From Dyadobacter sp. Leaf189 (GTDB lineage: Bacteria > Bacteroidota > Bacteroidia > Cytophagales > Spirosomataceae), in assembly GCF_001424405.1 (NCBI RefSeq), contig NZ_LMPS01000001.1:367974-431973 (forward strand): a stretch of DNA of 64,000 nt, written 5' to 3'. The notes under the pieces were generated by a model. The model saw only the letters and a list, made by a program, of their open reading frames with translations, made no database searches and was not told the DNA's origin. Shown here one piece after another: positions 37,953-47,388 of this stretch. How positions within the stretch are numbered: the stretch's first letter is position 1; every line of letters begins with the position of its first letter. The translations under genes and the position numbers were made by a program.

Positions 37953-40900
37953 ATGCGAAAAAATTTACTTCGGCTTTTCGTCATGTTCTTGATGGTAAGC
38001 AGCCCGGTAATCGCTCAAACGATCACGGGGACAGTTAAATCCGGAACAGATGGCACCACTTTGCCGGGCGTTTCGGTTCTTGTAAAAGGTACTACCAATG
38101 GTACCACCTCAGATGCGTCGGGAAATTTCTCTATTGCGGCAACTTCTGAAAACACTTTGGTTTTCTCCTACATTGGCTACAAAACCATTGAAGCTCCGGT
38201 CGGTAGCAAAACTGTACTTGATGTAGTCCTGTTAGAAGACGCTAATCAGCTTGGTGAAGTAGTAGTAACAGCACTTGGTATCTCCAAAGAGCAGCGTGCA
38301 CTGGGTTACGCTACTGCTATAGTTAACAACGAGGCCCTGATCAAAACTGCTTCGCCAAACTTCGCGACAGCACTTTACGGAAAAGCGCCGGGTGTTACGA
38401 TCAATGCAACACCGGGTGGTGCTACTTCGGGTGTAAGTATTAACATCCGTGGTTTCAGCTCTATCACAGGTAATACGCAGCCTCTGATCGTTTTGGATGG
38501 TATTCCAATTCGTAATGGAGAAGCACGTAACGGCGATTTCTGGGCTGACCAGCGTTTGCGCGGAAATGGTCTTCTTGACCTGAACCCAGCCGATATCGAA
38601 AACATTTCGGTTTTGAAAGGCGCTTCTGCTGCTGCACTTTATGGTTCAGAAGCTGTAAACGGGGTTTTACTTGTTACTACTAAAACCGGTAAAGGCAAAA
38701 AAGGGCTTGGTGTTGATTTCAATGCAAGCTACAATGTTGATAAAATCGCTTACCTGCCCCGTTACCAGGATGTAAGAGGCCCTGGTTATCCATTGAACTA
38801 CAACAATGGTGGTCAGGATGCAGCAGGTTTCATTTACTATGATGTAGATGGAGACGGTGTGAAAGAAACAAGAGGCTTGCTTGGCGCGACTGTTAACTTC
38901 GGTCCTAAATTCGACGGACAGCCGGTAATGGCCTGGGATGGAAAAATCAGACCTTACTCTCCTTCAGGAAACAGCTACGCAGATTTGTTCGAAAATGCGA
39001 GCAGTTCCAACATTAACCTTTCGATCTCGAAAGCGACTGATAACGCAAACATCCGTTTCTCGTTTACCCGTCAGGATAACGGAATGATCAGCTACAAGTC
39101 TAAAAACAGCAAGAACATCGCTAACCTGAATGCGAGCTTCAACCTGAACAAAAAGCTGAAAACGGATTTGATGGTTAACTACGTTAATCAATATACTTAC
39201 AACAGACCGTTCAAAGTGGATCGTATGATCAACAACTTTACCGGTATGATGAACCGTTTTGAGTCGGCTGACTGGTACAATGACAGATATCAGACTAGCC
39301 TGGGCTACAAATTCGTGACTGGTGCAGGAACGCAAAGCCTTACTCCAAACGAGAACATCATTTACAATGGTTTCAAATCAGATATCGCTGATTACGTTTG
39401 GAATACAAGAAAAAACCAGTATTACGAATACTCTGACCGGGTAATTGCAAGTATCACCCAGCACTGGGACATTCTTGAAAACCTGAAACTGAGAGGTCGT
39501 ATCGCAACTGACTGGACCAGCGAAAGAATGGAAAACCGTGAATACAGCTCAGTTCCGCTTGCTTTCGGTTACTCAGGTAACTTTGGAATGGACAACAACC
39601 TTTACAATAACGTATATGGTGACCTTCTCTTGACTTATACCAAGAAAATCGGCGAAGACATCACATTATCTGCATTGGGAGGCTATACAGCAAACAGAAC
39701 GCTAAACACGTTTATCCAAAGATCTACCAACGGTGGATTGAGCACAGAGAACTTCTTTGACCTTTCGGCAAGTGTGAACGTTGCAAATGGTAAGCAAACC
39801 AGAAGCAGATACCTGCGCGATGCTTACATGGGAACGCTTAACTTCGACTACAAGAACCTTCTGTTCGTGGAAGGAACAATCAGAAGAGACCGCACATCTT
39901 CATTGGCGCCGGGTAACAATGCATTCGTTTATCCATCTGTTAATGCCAGCTTCGTGTTTTCTGACGCATTCGATCTTCCAAGATTCTTTAGCTATGGTAA
40001 GCTGAGAGGTTCTTTCGGTATCGTGGGTAACTATCCTGAGATCTACCGTGCAAACGTGGCATTCAACCAGGGTAACCTGAGCGTTCAGCAAAGAGGCGGT
40101 GCTTCTGTTCTTTACACAACAATGAGCGCTGAGCGTGGTAACGACAGAATTCGTCCTGAGCAAAAGCGCGAATTTGAATTCGGTTTGGAAACCAAATTGT
40201 TCCAAAACCGTATCGGATTGGATATTGCTTACTACAACGCACAGATCGTAGACCAGATCCTTCCATTGAACATCGCAGCGACTACCGGTGCAAGAACTAT
40301 TCTTGCCAACATCGGAACATTGAGAAACCAGGGTGTGGAGGTTGCATTTAACGTGAGCCCGATCAGAGCTACCAACCTGAACGATTTCAACTGGGATCTT
40401 ACTTTGAACCTGGCAAGAAACGTAAACAAAGTAGAGAAACTGGCAAATAACTCAACCGAGTTGCTGCACGCTGACTACGACGGAAATGCTGCTCAGGTAA
40501 GATCAATTGTTGGTCAGCCGATGGGAGACATTTTCGCGCATGGTATTCTTAAAAACGAGCAGGGTCAAGGTATAGTTGGACCAAACGGTCTGTACCAATT
40601 GGATGGAGACAACTGGATTAAAGTAGGTAATGCAATGCCGAAACTGACTGGTGGTTTGCTGAACACTTTCAGCTACAAAAACTTCACAGTTGACGCGGTG
40701 ATCGATTTCAGAGTAGGTGGCCACATTATGCCTACCGGTATCAACTGGATGACGTCAAGAGGTTTGACCAAAGAGAGTCTTAACTTCATGGACAAAGAGC
40801 ACGGCGGTCTTTCTTACTACGTGGATGCGAACGGAAAAGGTGTTCAGACATCAGAATCAGCAGGCCCTGCCGGACAGCCAGTTTACCACGATGGTATGTT

Positions 40901-41279
40901 AATGGAAGGTGTAACTTCATCCGGAGAAGCTAACACAAATGTTGTTTCTCAGGCTACTTACTACAATGCGACTTACAACTGGGGAGGTCCTCAGTACGGT
41001 AATGCACGTTACGAGTTGTATGTTCAGGAGAACACCTACTTCAAAATGCGTGAGCTTTCACTTGCTTACCGCCTGCCTTCCAACATTGGAAGAAAACTGG
41101 GTGCACAGAACATCTCACTATCTGTTTTCGGACGTAACCTTTTCTTCCTTTACAGAACTGTGAAAGACCTGGATGCGGAGCAAACCAACATCAGTTCAAG
41201 ATGGTATGAAAACATCAGCAATGCAGGTAGCAATCCATCTTTCCGTACAATGGGTGTAATGCTGAGAGCCAGCTTCTAA
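37953..41279 (+). CDS. SusC/RagA TonB-linked outer-membrane transporter
   Basis: 1108 residues. Signal peptide to about residue 21 (PVIAQ), carboxypeptidase-D regulatory-like domain (about 22-105, TITGTVKSGTDGTTLPGVSV), a TonB-box-like LGEVVVTALGI, plug domain (about 115-240, PGVTINATPGGATSGVSINI and SVLKGASAAALYGSEAVNGV) and a C-terminal 22-strand barrel ending VMLRASF. It imports large ligands, usually glycans or peptides, with the SusD lipoprotein encoded 9 bases downstream. No hydrolase, sensor or sigma factor lies next to the pair, so the ligand is unknown. Confidence 0.95.
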   Translation: MRKNLLRLFVMFLMVSSPVIAQTITGTVKSGTDGTTLPGVSVLVKGTTNGTTSDASGNFSIAATSENTLVFSYIGYKTIEAPVGSKTVLDVVLLEDANQLGEVVVTALGISKEQRALGYATAIVNNEALIKTASPNFATALYGKAPGVTINATPGGATSGVSINIRGFSSITGNTQPLIVLDGIPIRNGEARNGDFWADQRLRGNGLLDLNPADIENISVLKGASAAALYGSEAVNGVLLVTTKTGKGKKGLGVDFNASYNVDKIAYLPRYQDVRGPGYPLNYNNGGQDAAGFIYYDVDGDGVKETRGLLGATVNFGPKFDGQPVMAWDGKIRPYSPSGNSYADLFENASSSNINLSISKATDNANIRFSFTRQDNGMISYKSKNSKNIANLNASFNLNKKLKTDLMVNYVNQYTYNRPFKVDRMINNFTGMMNRFESADWYNDRYQTSLGYKFVTGAGTQSLTPNENIIYNGFKSDIADYVWNTRKNQYYEYSDRVIASITQHWDILENLKLRGRIATDWTSERMENREYSSVPLAFGYSGNFGMDNNLYNNVYGDLLLTYTKKIGEDITLSALGGYTANRTLNTFIQRSTNGGLSTENFFDLSASVNVANGKQTRSRYLRDAYMGTLNFDYKNLLFVEGTIRRDRTSSLAPGNNAFVYPSVNASFVFSDAFDLPRFFSYGKLRGSFGIVGNYPEIYRANVAFNQGNLSVQQRGGASVLYTTMSAERGNDRIRPEQKREFEFGLETKLFQNRIGLDIAYYNAQIVDQILPLNIAATTGARTILANIGTLRNQGVEVAFNVSPIRATNLNDFNWDLTLNLARNVNKVEKLANNSTELLHADYDGNAAQVRSIVGQPMGDIFAHGILKNEQGQGIVGPNGLYQLDGDNWIKVGNAMPKLTGGLLNTFSYKNFTVDAVIDFRVGGHIMPTGINWMTSRGLTKESLNFMDKEHGGLSYYVDANGKGVQTSESAGPAGQPVYHDGMLMEGVTSSGEANTNVVSQATYYNATYNWGGPQYGNARYELYVQENTYFKMRELSLAYRLPSNIGRKLGAQNISLSVFGRNLFFLYRTVKDLDAEQTNISSRWYENISNAGSNPSFRTMGVMLRASF

Positions 41280-41294
41280 TTTCTAAAATTGATT

Positions 41295-42905
41295 ATGACA
41301 ATGAAACAAATATCATCATTCATATTGGCAGGACTTATGCTGGTGGCGGCGTCCTGTAAAGAATCCGAGTTTACTGAAAGGTATGCGGATCCTGCAAAAA
41401 TCTCCGAAACAACCATTGAGAAGCAGTATACCGGTATTATGTATACAAACCGGGAGTATGTATTGCCAGGTTACGGAAACTACTTTGTTACCCTGCGTAC
41501 TACCCTGAACCGTTACAACCAGGCAGTAGGCTGGCCTTTTGAATCGGGTAACTACGTACCAGGTTCAGCTGGTGTACAGGAGGTTTGGTTTAACTACTAC
41601 AATACCCTGGCACAATACCGGGAGCTTGAAAAGGTGTACGCCAGCAAATCAGCTGACGAGCAGGCTAACAAAAAGATCTTTATGCTGACTGCAAAAGTTT
41701 ATTTGTACGACTATACGCAGCGTGTTGTAGATCTTTTCGGAGCGATACCTTTTACAGAAGCAGGTATGCTCAGCGCCAACAACGGAGATTATGCAGCATC
41801 GAACGCGAAGTTTGATTCACCAGAATCTATCTACACGATCATGCTGGACGATCTGAAATCAATTGCAACCGAACTGAACGGTATCACGCTGAATGCAGGA
41901 TATCAGAAATCCTTCCAAACTTCGGATTTCATCAACAAGGGAAGCATTGATATGTGGAAGCGTTATACCAACTCACTTCGCCTTCGCATGTTGAACCGTG
42001 TTTCTGCTGCTGCTGACTTCAAGGGACGTGCAACTACTGAAATGGGAGAGATTCTGGGTAATACCACAACTTTCCCGATCGTAGAGAACAATGAGCAAAA
42101 CATTCAGATCAATGTTTATGATGTGAATACCGATATCAATTCAAAAGGCTTCCAGGATGGTATCGCATCTGGCGGCGGAGACTGGTTTGGTAACACTGCC
42201 AGCAAGAAGATGATTGACCACATGAATACCAATGCAGATCCACGCTTGAAAATTATTTTCGAACCTGGCCAGAATGCGAAAGGTGTTTATGCAGGTATTG
42301 ACCCGCTTGCAACTTCTTCGGTACAAACTACCATGTATCAGAATGGATTGGTGTCGATCTACAACCGTTTTACGCTGAGCCACAACCAGTTTTTCCCTGG
42401 TGTGATCATCAATGCGGCACAAGTGAACCTGATCAAAGCTGAATACTATCTGAATAACGGAAATGACGCTTTGGCAAAAACAGCTTACGAAACTGCCATC
42501 GCACAGTCGGTAGACTTCTACAATGATATCCTGGCCATAACCAATGCAACAGGGATTACCAATGCGGCTATTCCTACACCTGCAACCAATGCGCAGATTA
42601 CAGCTTACATCGCAGGAAATGGTGTGAACTGGTCCAAAGCGACTACTCCTGCTGAAAAGCTGGGTCTGATCGCTACTCAAAAGTGGCTGCACTTCAACAT
42701 TGTTCAGGCTTACGAAAACTGGGCAGAAGTACGCAGATTGGATATGCCAACGTTACAGTTCCAGGTTGATAATGCCAATAACCAGACAACTCCGCCTGTA
42801 AGATGGACTTACCCTGGCAATGAGGTTACTTACAACCCTACAAACTATGCGTCGGTAAGAGACAGCGACAAGCTGACTCAGAGACTCTTCTGGGATGTGA
42901 AATAA
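41295..42905 (+). CDS. SusD/RagB-like surface lipoprotein
   Basis: 536 residues from ATG 41295, or 534 from ATG 41301 (MKQISSFILAGLML). Lipoprotein signal ends LVAASC, followed by KESEF. TPR-like helices with FNYYNTLAQYRELEKVYASK and LRMLNRVSAA, and WLHFNIVQAYENWAEVRRLD near the C-terminus, match the SusD-like (SusD_RagB/SusD-like_2) proteins that cap the SusC barrel and bind ligand at the cell surface. Co-transcribed with SusC; a bidirectional terminator follows. Confidence 0.92.
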   Translation: MTMKQISSFILAGLMLVAASCKESEFTERYADPAKISETTIEKQYTGIMYTNREYVLPGYGNYFVTLRTTLNRYNQAVGWPFESGNYVPGSAGVQEVWFNYYNTLAQYRELEKVYASKSADEQANKKIFMLTAKVYLYDYTQRVVDLFGAIPFTEAGMLSANNGDYAASNAKFDSPESIYTIMLDDLKSIATELNGITLNAGYQKSFQTSDFINKGSIDMWKRYTNSLRLRMLNRVSAAADFKGRATTEMGEILGNTTTFPIVENNEQNIQINVYDVNTDINSKGFQDGIASGGGDWFGNTASKKMIDHMNTNADPRLKIIFEPGQNAKGVYAGIDPLATSSVQTTMYQNGLVSIYNRFTLSHNQFFPGVIINAAQVNLIKAEYYLNNGNDALAKTAYETAIAQSVDFYNDILAITNATGITNAAIPTPATNAQITAYIAGNGVNWSKATTPAEKLGLIATQKWLHFNIVQAYENWAEVRRLDMPTLQFQVDNANNQTTPPVRWTYPGNEVTYNPTNYASVRDSDKLTQRLFWDVK

Positions 42906-42940
42906 CGATTAGAATAAGAATTAGATTTAGTTAAAAGCAA

Positions 42941-42970
42941 AAAGAGGCAGGCCGGTTGGCTTGCCTCTTT
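42941..42970. terminator. Bidirectional terminator after susD-like gene
   Basis: A 13-bp stem with one G-T pair (42941-42953 with 42958-42970), GGTT loop and T-run; serves the convergent SusD and cytochrome-FG-GAP genes. Confidence 0.88.
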
Positions 42971-42993
42971 TTTGTTCGCTACTTCTGTTTTTA

Positions 42994-44571
42994 CTACTTA
43001 TCGTTTTTACGATTGGTTAACACCAGCAGCTGAGGAAATGACACAGTGCCGCGCGCCATAAGCTTGCTCACTTCTCCGATCGTATGAAAATAGGAGCCTA
43101 GTACAATGTCGATATCTCCGTCTTTATCAAAATCGCCTGCTTCCATTGTCAGCCATTTTCCTGCACCTGCCAGCGGCGTAGATGAAGCTTTAAAGTTCAT
43201 TTTACCTTCATTGGAGAGGTACACGAATCCATGCGCGGGATTTTCCAGGTCAGTGTAAAATGAGGTAGCTGCAATGTCAATATCCCCATCGTTATCGAAA
43301 TCTCTGGCAACAGCCTTGCTTGCACCGTAAAGTGGATAAAACCAGGCAAGTTTGAAATTATCTTTTCCGTCATTCAGGTAAAGCCTCACGCCGTGGTAAT
43401 TCTTAGGCACGTTTGAAAGGTCCCAGTTGTCTCCATTGGTAAGCAGGATATCCTGAAACCCGTCTTTATTGAAATCTGCCAGTTCGAAGTAGCTCATGCC
43501 ATACGAAGGGGGGAATTGCAGCAGCACCTTTTCCCTGAATTTTCCATTCCCAAGATTGTAGAAGATCGAAATTTCCTCCCTGGCCTGCGCCATCAATGCA
43601 ATTACGTCAGGTTTTTTGTCTTTGTTAAAGTTAACAATCTGCGCACGCCTTGCACCGGGCAGTTCTTTTAAGATATGTTCTTTATTTGGGTCAAAACCAT
43701 CCAGCCAGAGCAGCTTTCCCGAATGGTTTCCAAATCCGCAGATCAATGCATCATCTTTCCCGTCCATGTTAAGGTCCCCGCTTGTAAACTGAACGGGCCG
43801 CGGCAAAGCCTGGATATTCACCAGTGACTGCGGCGGTACCGGCGTTTTGGAAACCGACATCAATCTGCCTTCCCGCCGCTCTGACGGAGCAAAAACACCA
43901 ATTGTCAGCAGCCTCGGTGGGGCATTTTTCGGGAAATCAATATCAGTAGGAGCAGAGTCTATCCAAAAGTTTTCTTTCAGCTGCATTACGTTATTTAACA
44001 CAAATAAAGCTTGCTGATCATCGCCAACGTACAATTGAGCAGTGCGCGGATCGAATTTAAGGAGTGTGGTTTTCGGTACTGCATTGTCTGACACAGTCAG
44101 GTACTGTCCCCGGAACAAGGGAAGTGAATCAGAAATGGACAGGTTATCAGCTTGCGTGAGCGGCTCGGCGGGCGCTTCGTGCCGGTAGTAAGCTACAATT
44201 TTATCCCAATCAGCTTGCTGGATCAATGGCGTATCCGGATAAATGGACAGCTTGCGGATTGCCTGCTCCTCCTCGGGAAGCAGGTCGGCGAATGGATCTT
44301 TACCGGGAAACCGCAGCCCGAGCCGCTGTCCCATATTGGGAAGCACGCTGCTTACCCAAGTATTTTTATCCAGTAATGCAGGTTCAGGAAAAAGGTGACA
44401 ACGCGCACAATAAGCTTTCGCCAATTGCCTTCCTTCTGCAACAGAATCGACTTGCTGATTCTTGCTAAAAACAACAGAATGCCCGCCGGGAGACTTCCAG
44501 GCCACGTTAATGGACAGACAAACAATCCAAATAAAAAAAGAAACGAGCAATCCTCTTTTTTGGATAAGCAT
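42994..44571 (-). CDS. FG-GAP/VCBS repeat protein with N-terminal cytochrome c motif
   Basis: 525 residues with an N-terminal hydrophobic signal/anchor (LVSFFIWIVCLSINVAW). At 55-59 it has CARCH, a haem c attachment motif, followed by FPEPALLDKNTWVSSVLPNM, so a small cytochrome c-like domain of about 100 residues opens the protein. The rest is a seven-bladed-propeller-like set of FG-GAP/VCBS repeats with calcium-type loops (DFNKDGFQDILL, DFDNDGDIDIAA, DFDKDGDIDIVL). Exported; likely a redox or binding protein. Its ATG lies 6 bases after the argH stop, so it may ride on the argH transcript although the functions do not obviously connect. Confidence 0.87.
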   Translation of the reverse strand: MLIQKRGLLVSFFIWIVCLSINVAWKSPGGHSVVFSKNQQVDSVAEGRQLAKAYCARCHLFPEPALLDKNTWVSSVLPNMGQRLGLRFPGKDPFADLLPEEEQAIRKLSIYPDTPLIQQADWDKIVAYYRHEAPAEPLTQADNLSISDSLPLFRGQYLTVSDNAVPKTTLLKFDPRTAQLYVGDDQQALFVLNNVMQLKENFWIDSAPTDIDFPKNAPPRLLTIGVFAPSERREGRLMSVSKTPVPPQSLVNIQALPRPVQFTSGDLNMDGKDDALICGFGNHSGKLLWLDGFDPNKEHILKELPGARRAQIVNFNKDKKPDVIALMAQAREEISIFYNLGNGKFREKVLLQFPPSYGMSYFELADFNKDGFQDILLTNGDNWDLSNVPKNYHGVRLYLNDGKDNFKLAWFYPLYGASKAVARDFDNDGDIDIAATSFYTDLENPAHGFVYLSNEGKMNFKASSTPLAGAGKWLTMEAGDFDKDGDIDIVLGSYFHTIGEVSKLMARGTVSFPQLLVLTNRKNDK

Positions 44572-44577
44572 TGGCTT

Positions 44578-45915
44578 TTATTGTCCTACCAGTTGATCCA
44601 GCGCCGCTTGTACTTTGTCATAACCAAAAGCAGCAAGTTCTTTCTGCATTCTTTGTGCAATCTCGGCAGTTTGTAAATTTCCGATGCTGCCTTCGTGCGT
44701 ATGTTTCAGTTCGCGGGGTGGATTGTAAGTGCCTTCGGCGATCTCAGTACCTACCTGCCGGTAAGCATCGCGGAATGGAACGCCGCTGATCACCAATTCA
44801 TTCACGCGTTCCACGCTGAACAGCAGGTCGTACTTCGGATCAGCGAGCAGGTTTTCTTTCACTTTCATGTTTTGGAGCATAAAAGCAGCTATATCGAGGC
44901 AGTCCAGAATCTCGTCAAATGCAGGCATTAAAATCTCTTTCAGGAGCTGCATATCGCGGTGGTAGCCTGATGGAAGATTGCTCAAAACCATTGTTATTTC
45001 CATCGGAAGTGCTTTCATCCGATTGGTTTTGGCACGAAGCAGCTCGGCTACGTCCGGGTTTTTCTTGTGTGGCATAATGCTGCTGCCCGTCGTGAGATCG
45101 TCCGGCAAAACGATGAAACCGAAGTTCTGGCTGTTGTAAAGGCAAACATCCATAGCAAGCCGGGATATGGTTGCTGCGAGAGACGAAATAGCGGTCAATG
45201 CAGCTTGTTCGGTACGTCCACGGCTCATTTGCGCATATACTACATTATGATGCATTCCCTCAAAACCCAGTAAGTCGGTAGTTAGCTGGCGATTGAGCGG
45301 AAAAGAAGATCCGTAACCAGCTCCCGAACCAAGCGGGTTGCGATTGGCCAGGCGATACGCTGCATTCAACTGAATCATATCATCGATCAAACCCTCCGCA
45401 TACGCGCCAAACCAAAGTCCGAAGGAAGAGGGCATTGCGATCTGCAAATGGGTATAACCCGGTAAAAGGTCATTTTTGTGCTGTTCTGATTTTTGGATCA
45501 AAACATTAAAGAGCTTTTCCGTTGCCTGTACCACTTCAAACAAGCGCGAACGTGTAAAAAGCTTCATATCCACCAGCACCTGGTCATTCCGGGAGCGCCC
45601 GCTATGAATCTTTTTGCCGGTATCCCCCAGCTTTCTGGTTAGTAGCAGCTCCACCTGCGAATGCACATCTTCGACGCCGTCTTCAATCTCAAATTCGCCC
45701 TTTTGGATCTCTGCATAAATATTTTTCAGCTCTTCTTTCAGTGCTTTCAGATCGTCGCTGGTCAGTAAGCCGATAGTTTCGAGCATGGTCGCATGTGCAA
45801 TGTTTCCAAGCACATCAAACTCTGCCAGATGCAAATCCATCTCGCGGTCTTTACCAACTGTAAACTTTTCTATTTTCTCAGAAGTGACTGTATTTTCCTT
45901 TTGCCAGAGTTTCAA
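44578..45915 (-). CDS. argH: Argininosuccinate lyase
   Basis: About 445 residues. I start at TTG 45915 (read MKLWQKENTVTSEKIEKFTV), which matches the usual ArgH N-terminus; another in-frame TTG at 45948 lies only five bases from the promoter-like TAAATTTG and adds an atypical prefix. Catalytic signature GSSIMPHKKNPDVAE and the HSQVELLLTRKL, SGRSRNDQVLVDMKLF motifs are intact. It splits argininosuccinate to arginine and fumarate, the last step of arginine synthesis. Non-ATG start is notable. Confidence 0.95.
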   Translation of the reverse strand: MKLWQKENTVTSEKIEKFTVGKDREMDLHLAEFDVLGNIAHATMLETIGLLTSDDLKALKEELKNIYAEIQKGEFEIEDGVEDVHSQVELLLTRKLGDTGKKIHSGRSRNDQVLVDMKLFTRSRLFEVVQATEKLFNVLIQKSEQHKNDLLPGYTHLQIAMPSSFGLWFGAYAEGLIDDMIQLNAAYRLANRNPLGSGAGYGSSFPLNRQLTTDLLGFEGMHHNVVYAQMSRGRTEQAALTAISSLAATISRLAMDVCLYNSQNFGFIVLPDDLTTGSSIMPHKKNPDVAELLRAKTNRMKALPMEITMVLSNLPSGYHRDMQLLKEILMPAFDEILDCLDIAAFMLQNMKVKENLLADPKYDLLFSVERVNELVISGVPFRDAYRQVGTEIAEGTYNPPRELKHTHEGSIGNLQTAEIAQRMQKELAAFGYDKVQAALDQLVGQ

Positions 45916-45953
45916 AACGGATGTGGTTAGCTGATTTGACGAGAACAATTCTT

Positions 45954-45988
45954 CAAATTTACTCCCAATCCAGTTTATACTGCAACAA
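45954..45988 (-). promoter_or_regulatory. Candidate argH promoter
   Basis: On the minus strand, TAAATTTG (45961-45954) preceded by TTG at 45985-45983 or 45988-45986, about 21 bases upstream; a good match to the Bacteroidota consensus. Leader to TTG 45915 would be about 30 bases. Confidence 0.5.
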
Positions 45989-46088
45989 CAGCCCGTCGAA
46001 TTGAGATTATAGTTTTTCAGCTGAGCGGAAGGGTAGCGTTACTTTTCTAGCAGGTTGTCGTCAAATGATTTTACTAATTGTCATTTGT

Positions 46089-46517
46089 ATGAGCTGGACG
46101 AGCATCTGGGTTCACATTGTTTTTGCAACTAAATACCGGAATCATTACCTGCATGACGGGATACGAAAAAAGGTGTTTTTTCATATAAAAGAGAATGCTG
46201 AAAAGAAGGGCATTTACATCGACGTTGTGAATGGTTACTACGATCACGCACATTGTCTGGTGTGTCTCGGGCGGGAGCAGTCTGTTAGTAAGGTGGTGCA
46301 GTTAATCAAAGGAGAATCTGCCTGCTGGATCAATCAGAATAAATTGACCGCTAATAAGTTTACCTGGCAGGATGATTACTGGGCAGTCAGCGTGAGCGAA
46401 AAGCACGTCGCCAGGGTGAGAAATTACATCCTGAACCAGGAAGCGCATCACAGCAAACAAACTTTTATAGAAGAAATCAACCGCTTCGCCAAAAAATATA
46501 ATTGGCCATCAATCTAG
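46089..46517 (+). CDS. IS200/IS605-type Y1 (REP-associated) transposase
   Basis: 142 residues from ATG 46089 (MSWTSIWVHIVFATKYRNHY); an upstream extension of eight residues is unlikely. The HUH motif is H53-A-H55 in YYDHAHCLV, and Y113 in RVRNYILNQEAHH is the catalytic tyrosine. Such Y1 enzymes cut and rejoin single-stranded DNA at hairpins. A perfect 20-base palindrome begins three bases after the stop and a related inverted one follows, while a solo copy lies at 18353. This fits a domesticated or recently mobile REP-associated transposase. No accessory TnpB. Confidence 0.9.
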   Translation: MSWTSIWVHIVFATKYRNHYLHDGIRKKVFFHIKENAEKKGIYIDVVNGYYDHAHCLVCLGREQSVSKVVQLIKGESACWINQNKLTANKFTWQDDYWAVSVSEKHVARVRNYILNQEAHHSKQTFIEEINRFAKKYNWPSI

Positions 46518-46520
46518 ATT

Positions 46521-46608
46521 CCGTCGGCTGAAGCCGACGGCTAGGGATTTTTTTTGGGCAGCATAGCTGCTTCCAAAGAAATCTATGGCCGCTCGCTTCA
46601 GCGAACGG
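46521..46608. repeat. Pair of inverted REP-like palindromes beside the transposase
   Basis: 46521-46540 is CCGTCGGCTGAAGCCGACGG (9-bp arms, GA centre); 46589-46608 is CCGCTCGCTTCAGCGAACGG (arms with one mismatch, TC centre, i.e. opposite orientation). Between them is a T-run and GCAGCATAGCTGC. The pair resembles a BIME-like unit of two inverted REPs. Confidence 0.8.
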
Positions 46609-46638
46609 AAAACGAGAATTAGGAAACGGGAAACAGTT

Positions 46639-47151
46639 TCACTGCGCCGACAAAATGCGCTTCACGGCAACGAAACGCTTGTGGTAATAGGATGCGTTTA
46701 GCAGGTCATAGCGAATGCCGCCTTTAAATGCAGAGTGGATGAATTTGACATAACCCGGCGAAACTTCCGTGATAATGCCCACGTGGCCAATGCGTTTGCT
46801 CTTGGTACTCTCACCTTTAAAGAAGATCAGGTCTCCGGGCTTTGCATTATCCAGATCAATAATTTCACCATGCTCAGCCTGGGCTGCGCTGGAATGAGGA
46901 AGCGTTACATTCAGCTTGTCAAAACAGTATCGAACAAAGCCGGAACAATCAAAGCCTTTCCGGGAAGTGCCGCCAGAGCGGTAGGGAATATGCAGGTGCT
47001 TGGCAGCAAAGGAGACAAGGGATTCAACACTGCCGAGCGAGTCGGACTTGGTTTCATTGGTAGGTAAACTCTTGCCAAAAGAACGGTTATCAACAGCATT
47101 AAGAAGCAATAACCCGGCAAAAAGGAGAACAAAACGCTTAACAATTGTCAT
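46639..47151 (-). CDS. NlpC/P60 family peptidoglycan hydrolase
   Basis: 170 residues with an export signal (RFVLLFAGLLLLNAV). The catalytic set is C69 in GFDCSGFVRYCF, H123 in RIGHVGIITE and H139 in KFIHSAF, the order of C40 papain-like amidases. It cleaves within peptidoglycan stem peptides in the periplasm. No SH3 or LysM wall-binding domain is present, so it is a minimal single-domain enzyme of the Spr/YafL kind. Confidence 0.92.
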   Translation of the reverse strand: MTIVKRFVLLFAGLLLLNAVDNRSFGKSLPTNETKSDSLGSVESLVSFAAKHLHIPYRSGGTSRKGFDCSGFVRYCFDKLNVTLPHSSAAQAEHGEIIDLDNAKPGDLIFFKGESTKSKRIGHVGIITEVSPGYVKFIHSAFKGGIRYDLLNASYYHKRFVAVKRILSAQ

Positions 47152-47357
47152 GAAGGGTAGTAGGATAGCAACTCTTAACTCTCAAACAATAGGTTCTATC
47201 GTTTTCGATCTTTGAAACGATATATTGTAAATCTAAACGCTTCTTTTTGAGTATCCTATATTAATTTTAACTAAAAAATTAGAATAATTTGTAAGTTGCT
47301 GATTTCAATGAGTTAAGGCGGAAGTCATTAAAGTAAAGCTTTAAAGGGCTTTTTGCC

Positions 47358-47365
47358 TACTTTTG
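47358..47365 (+). promoter_or_regulatory. Candidate -7 element of purM
   Basis: TACTTTTG fits TAnnTTTG and ends 23 bases before the purM ATG. No clear TTTG is seen 19-21 bases upstream. Confidence 0.4.
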
Positions 47366-47388
47366 TGGCAGAAAGGAACTGACCGATA

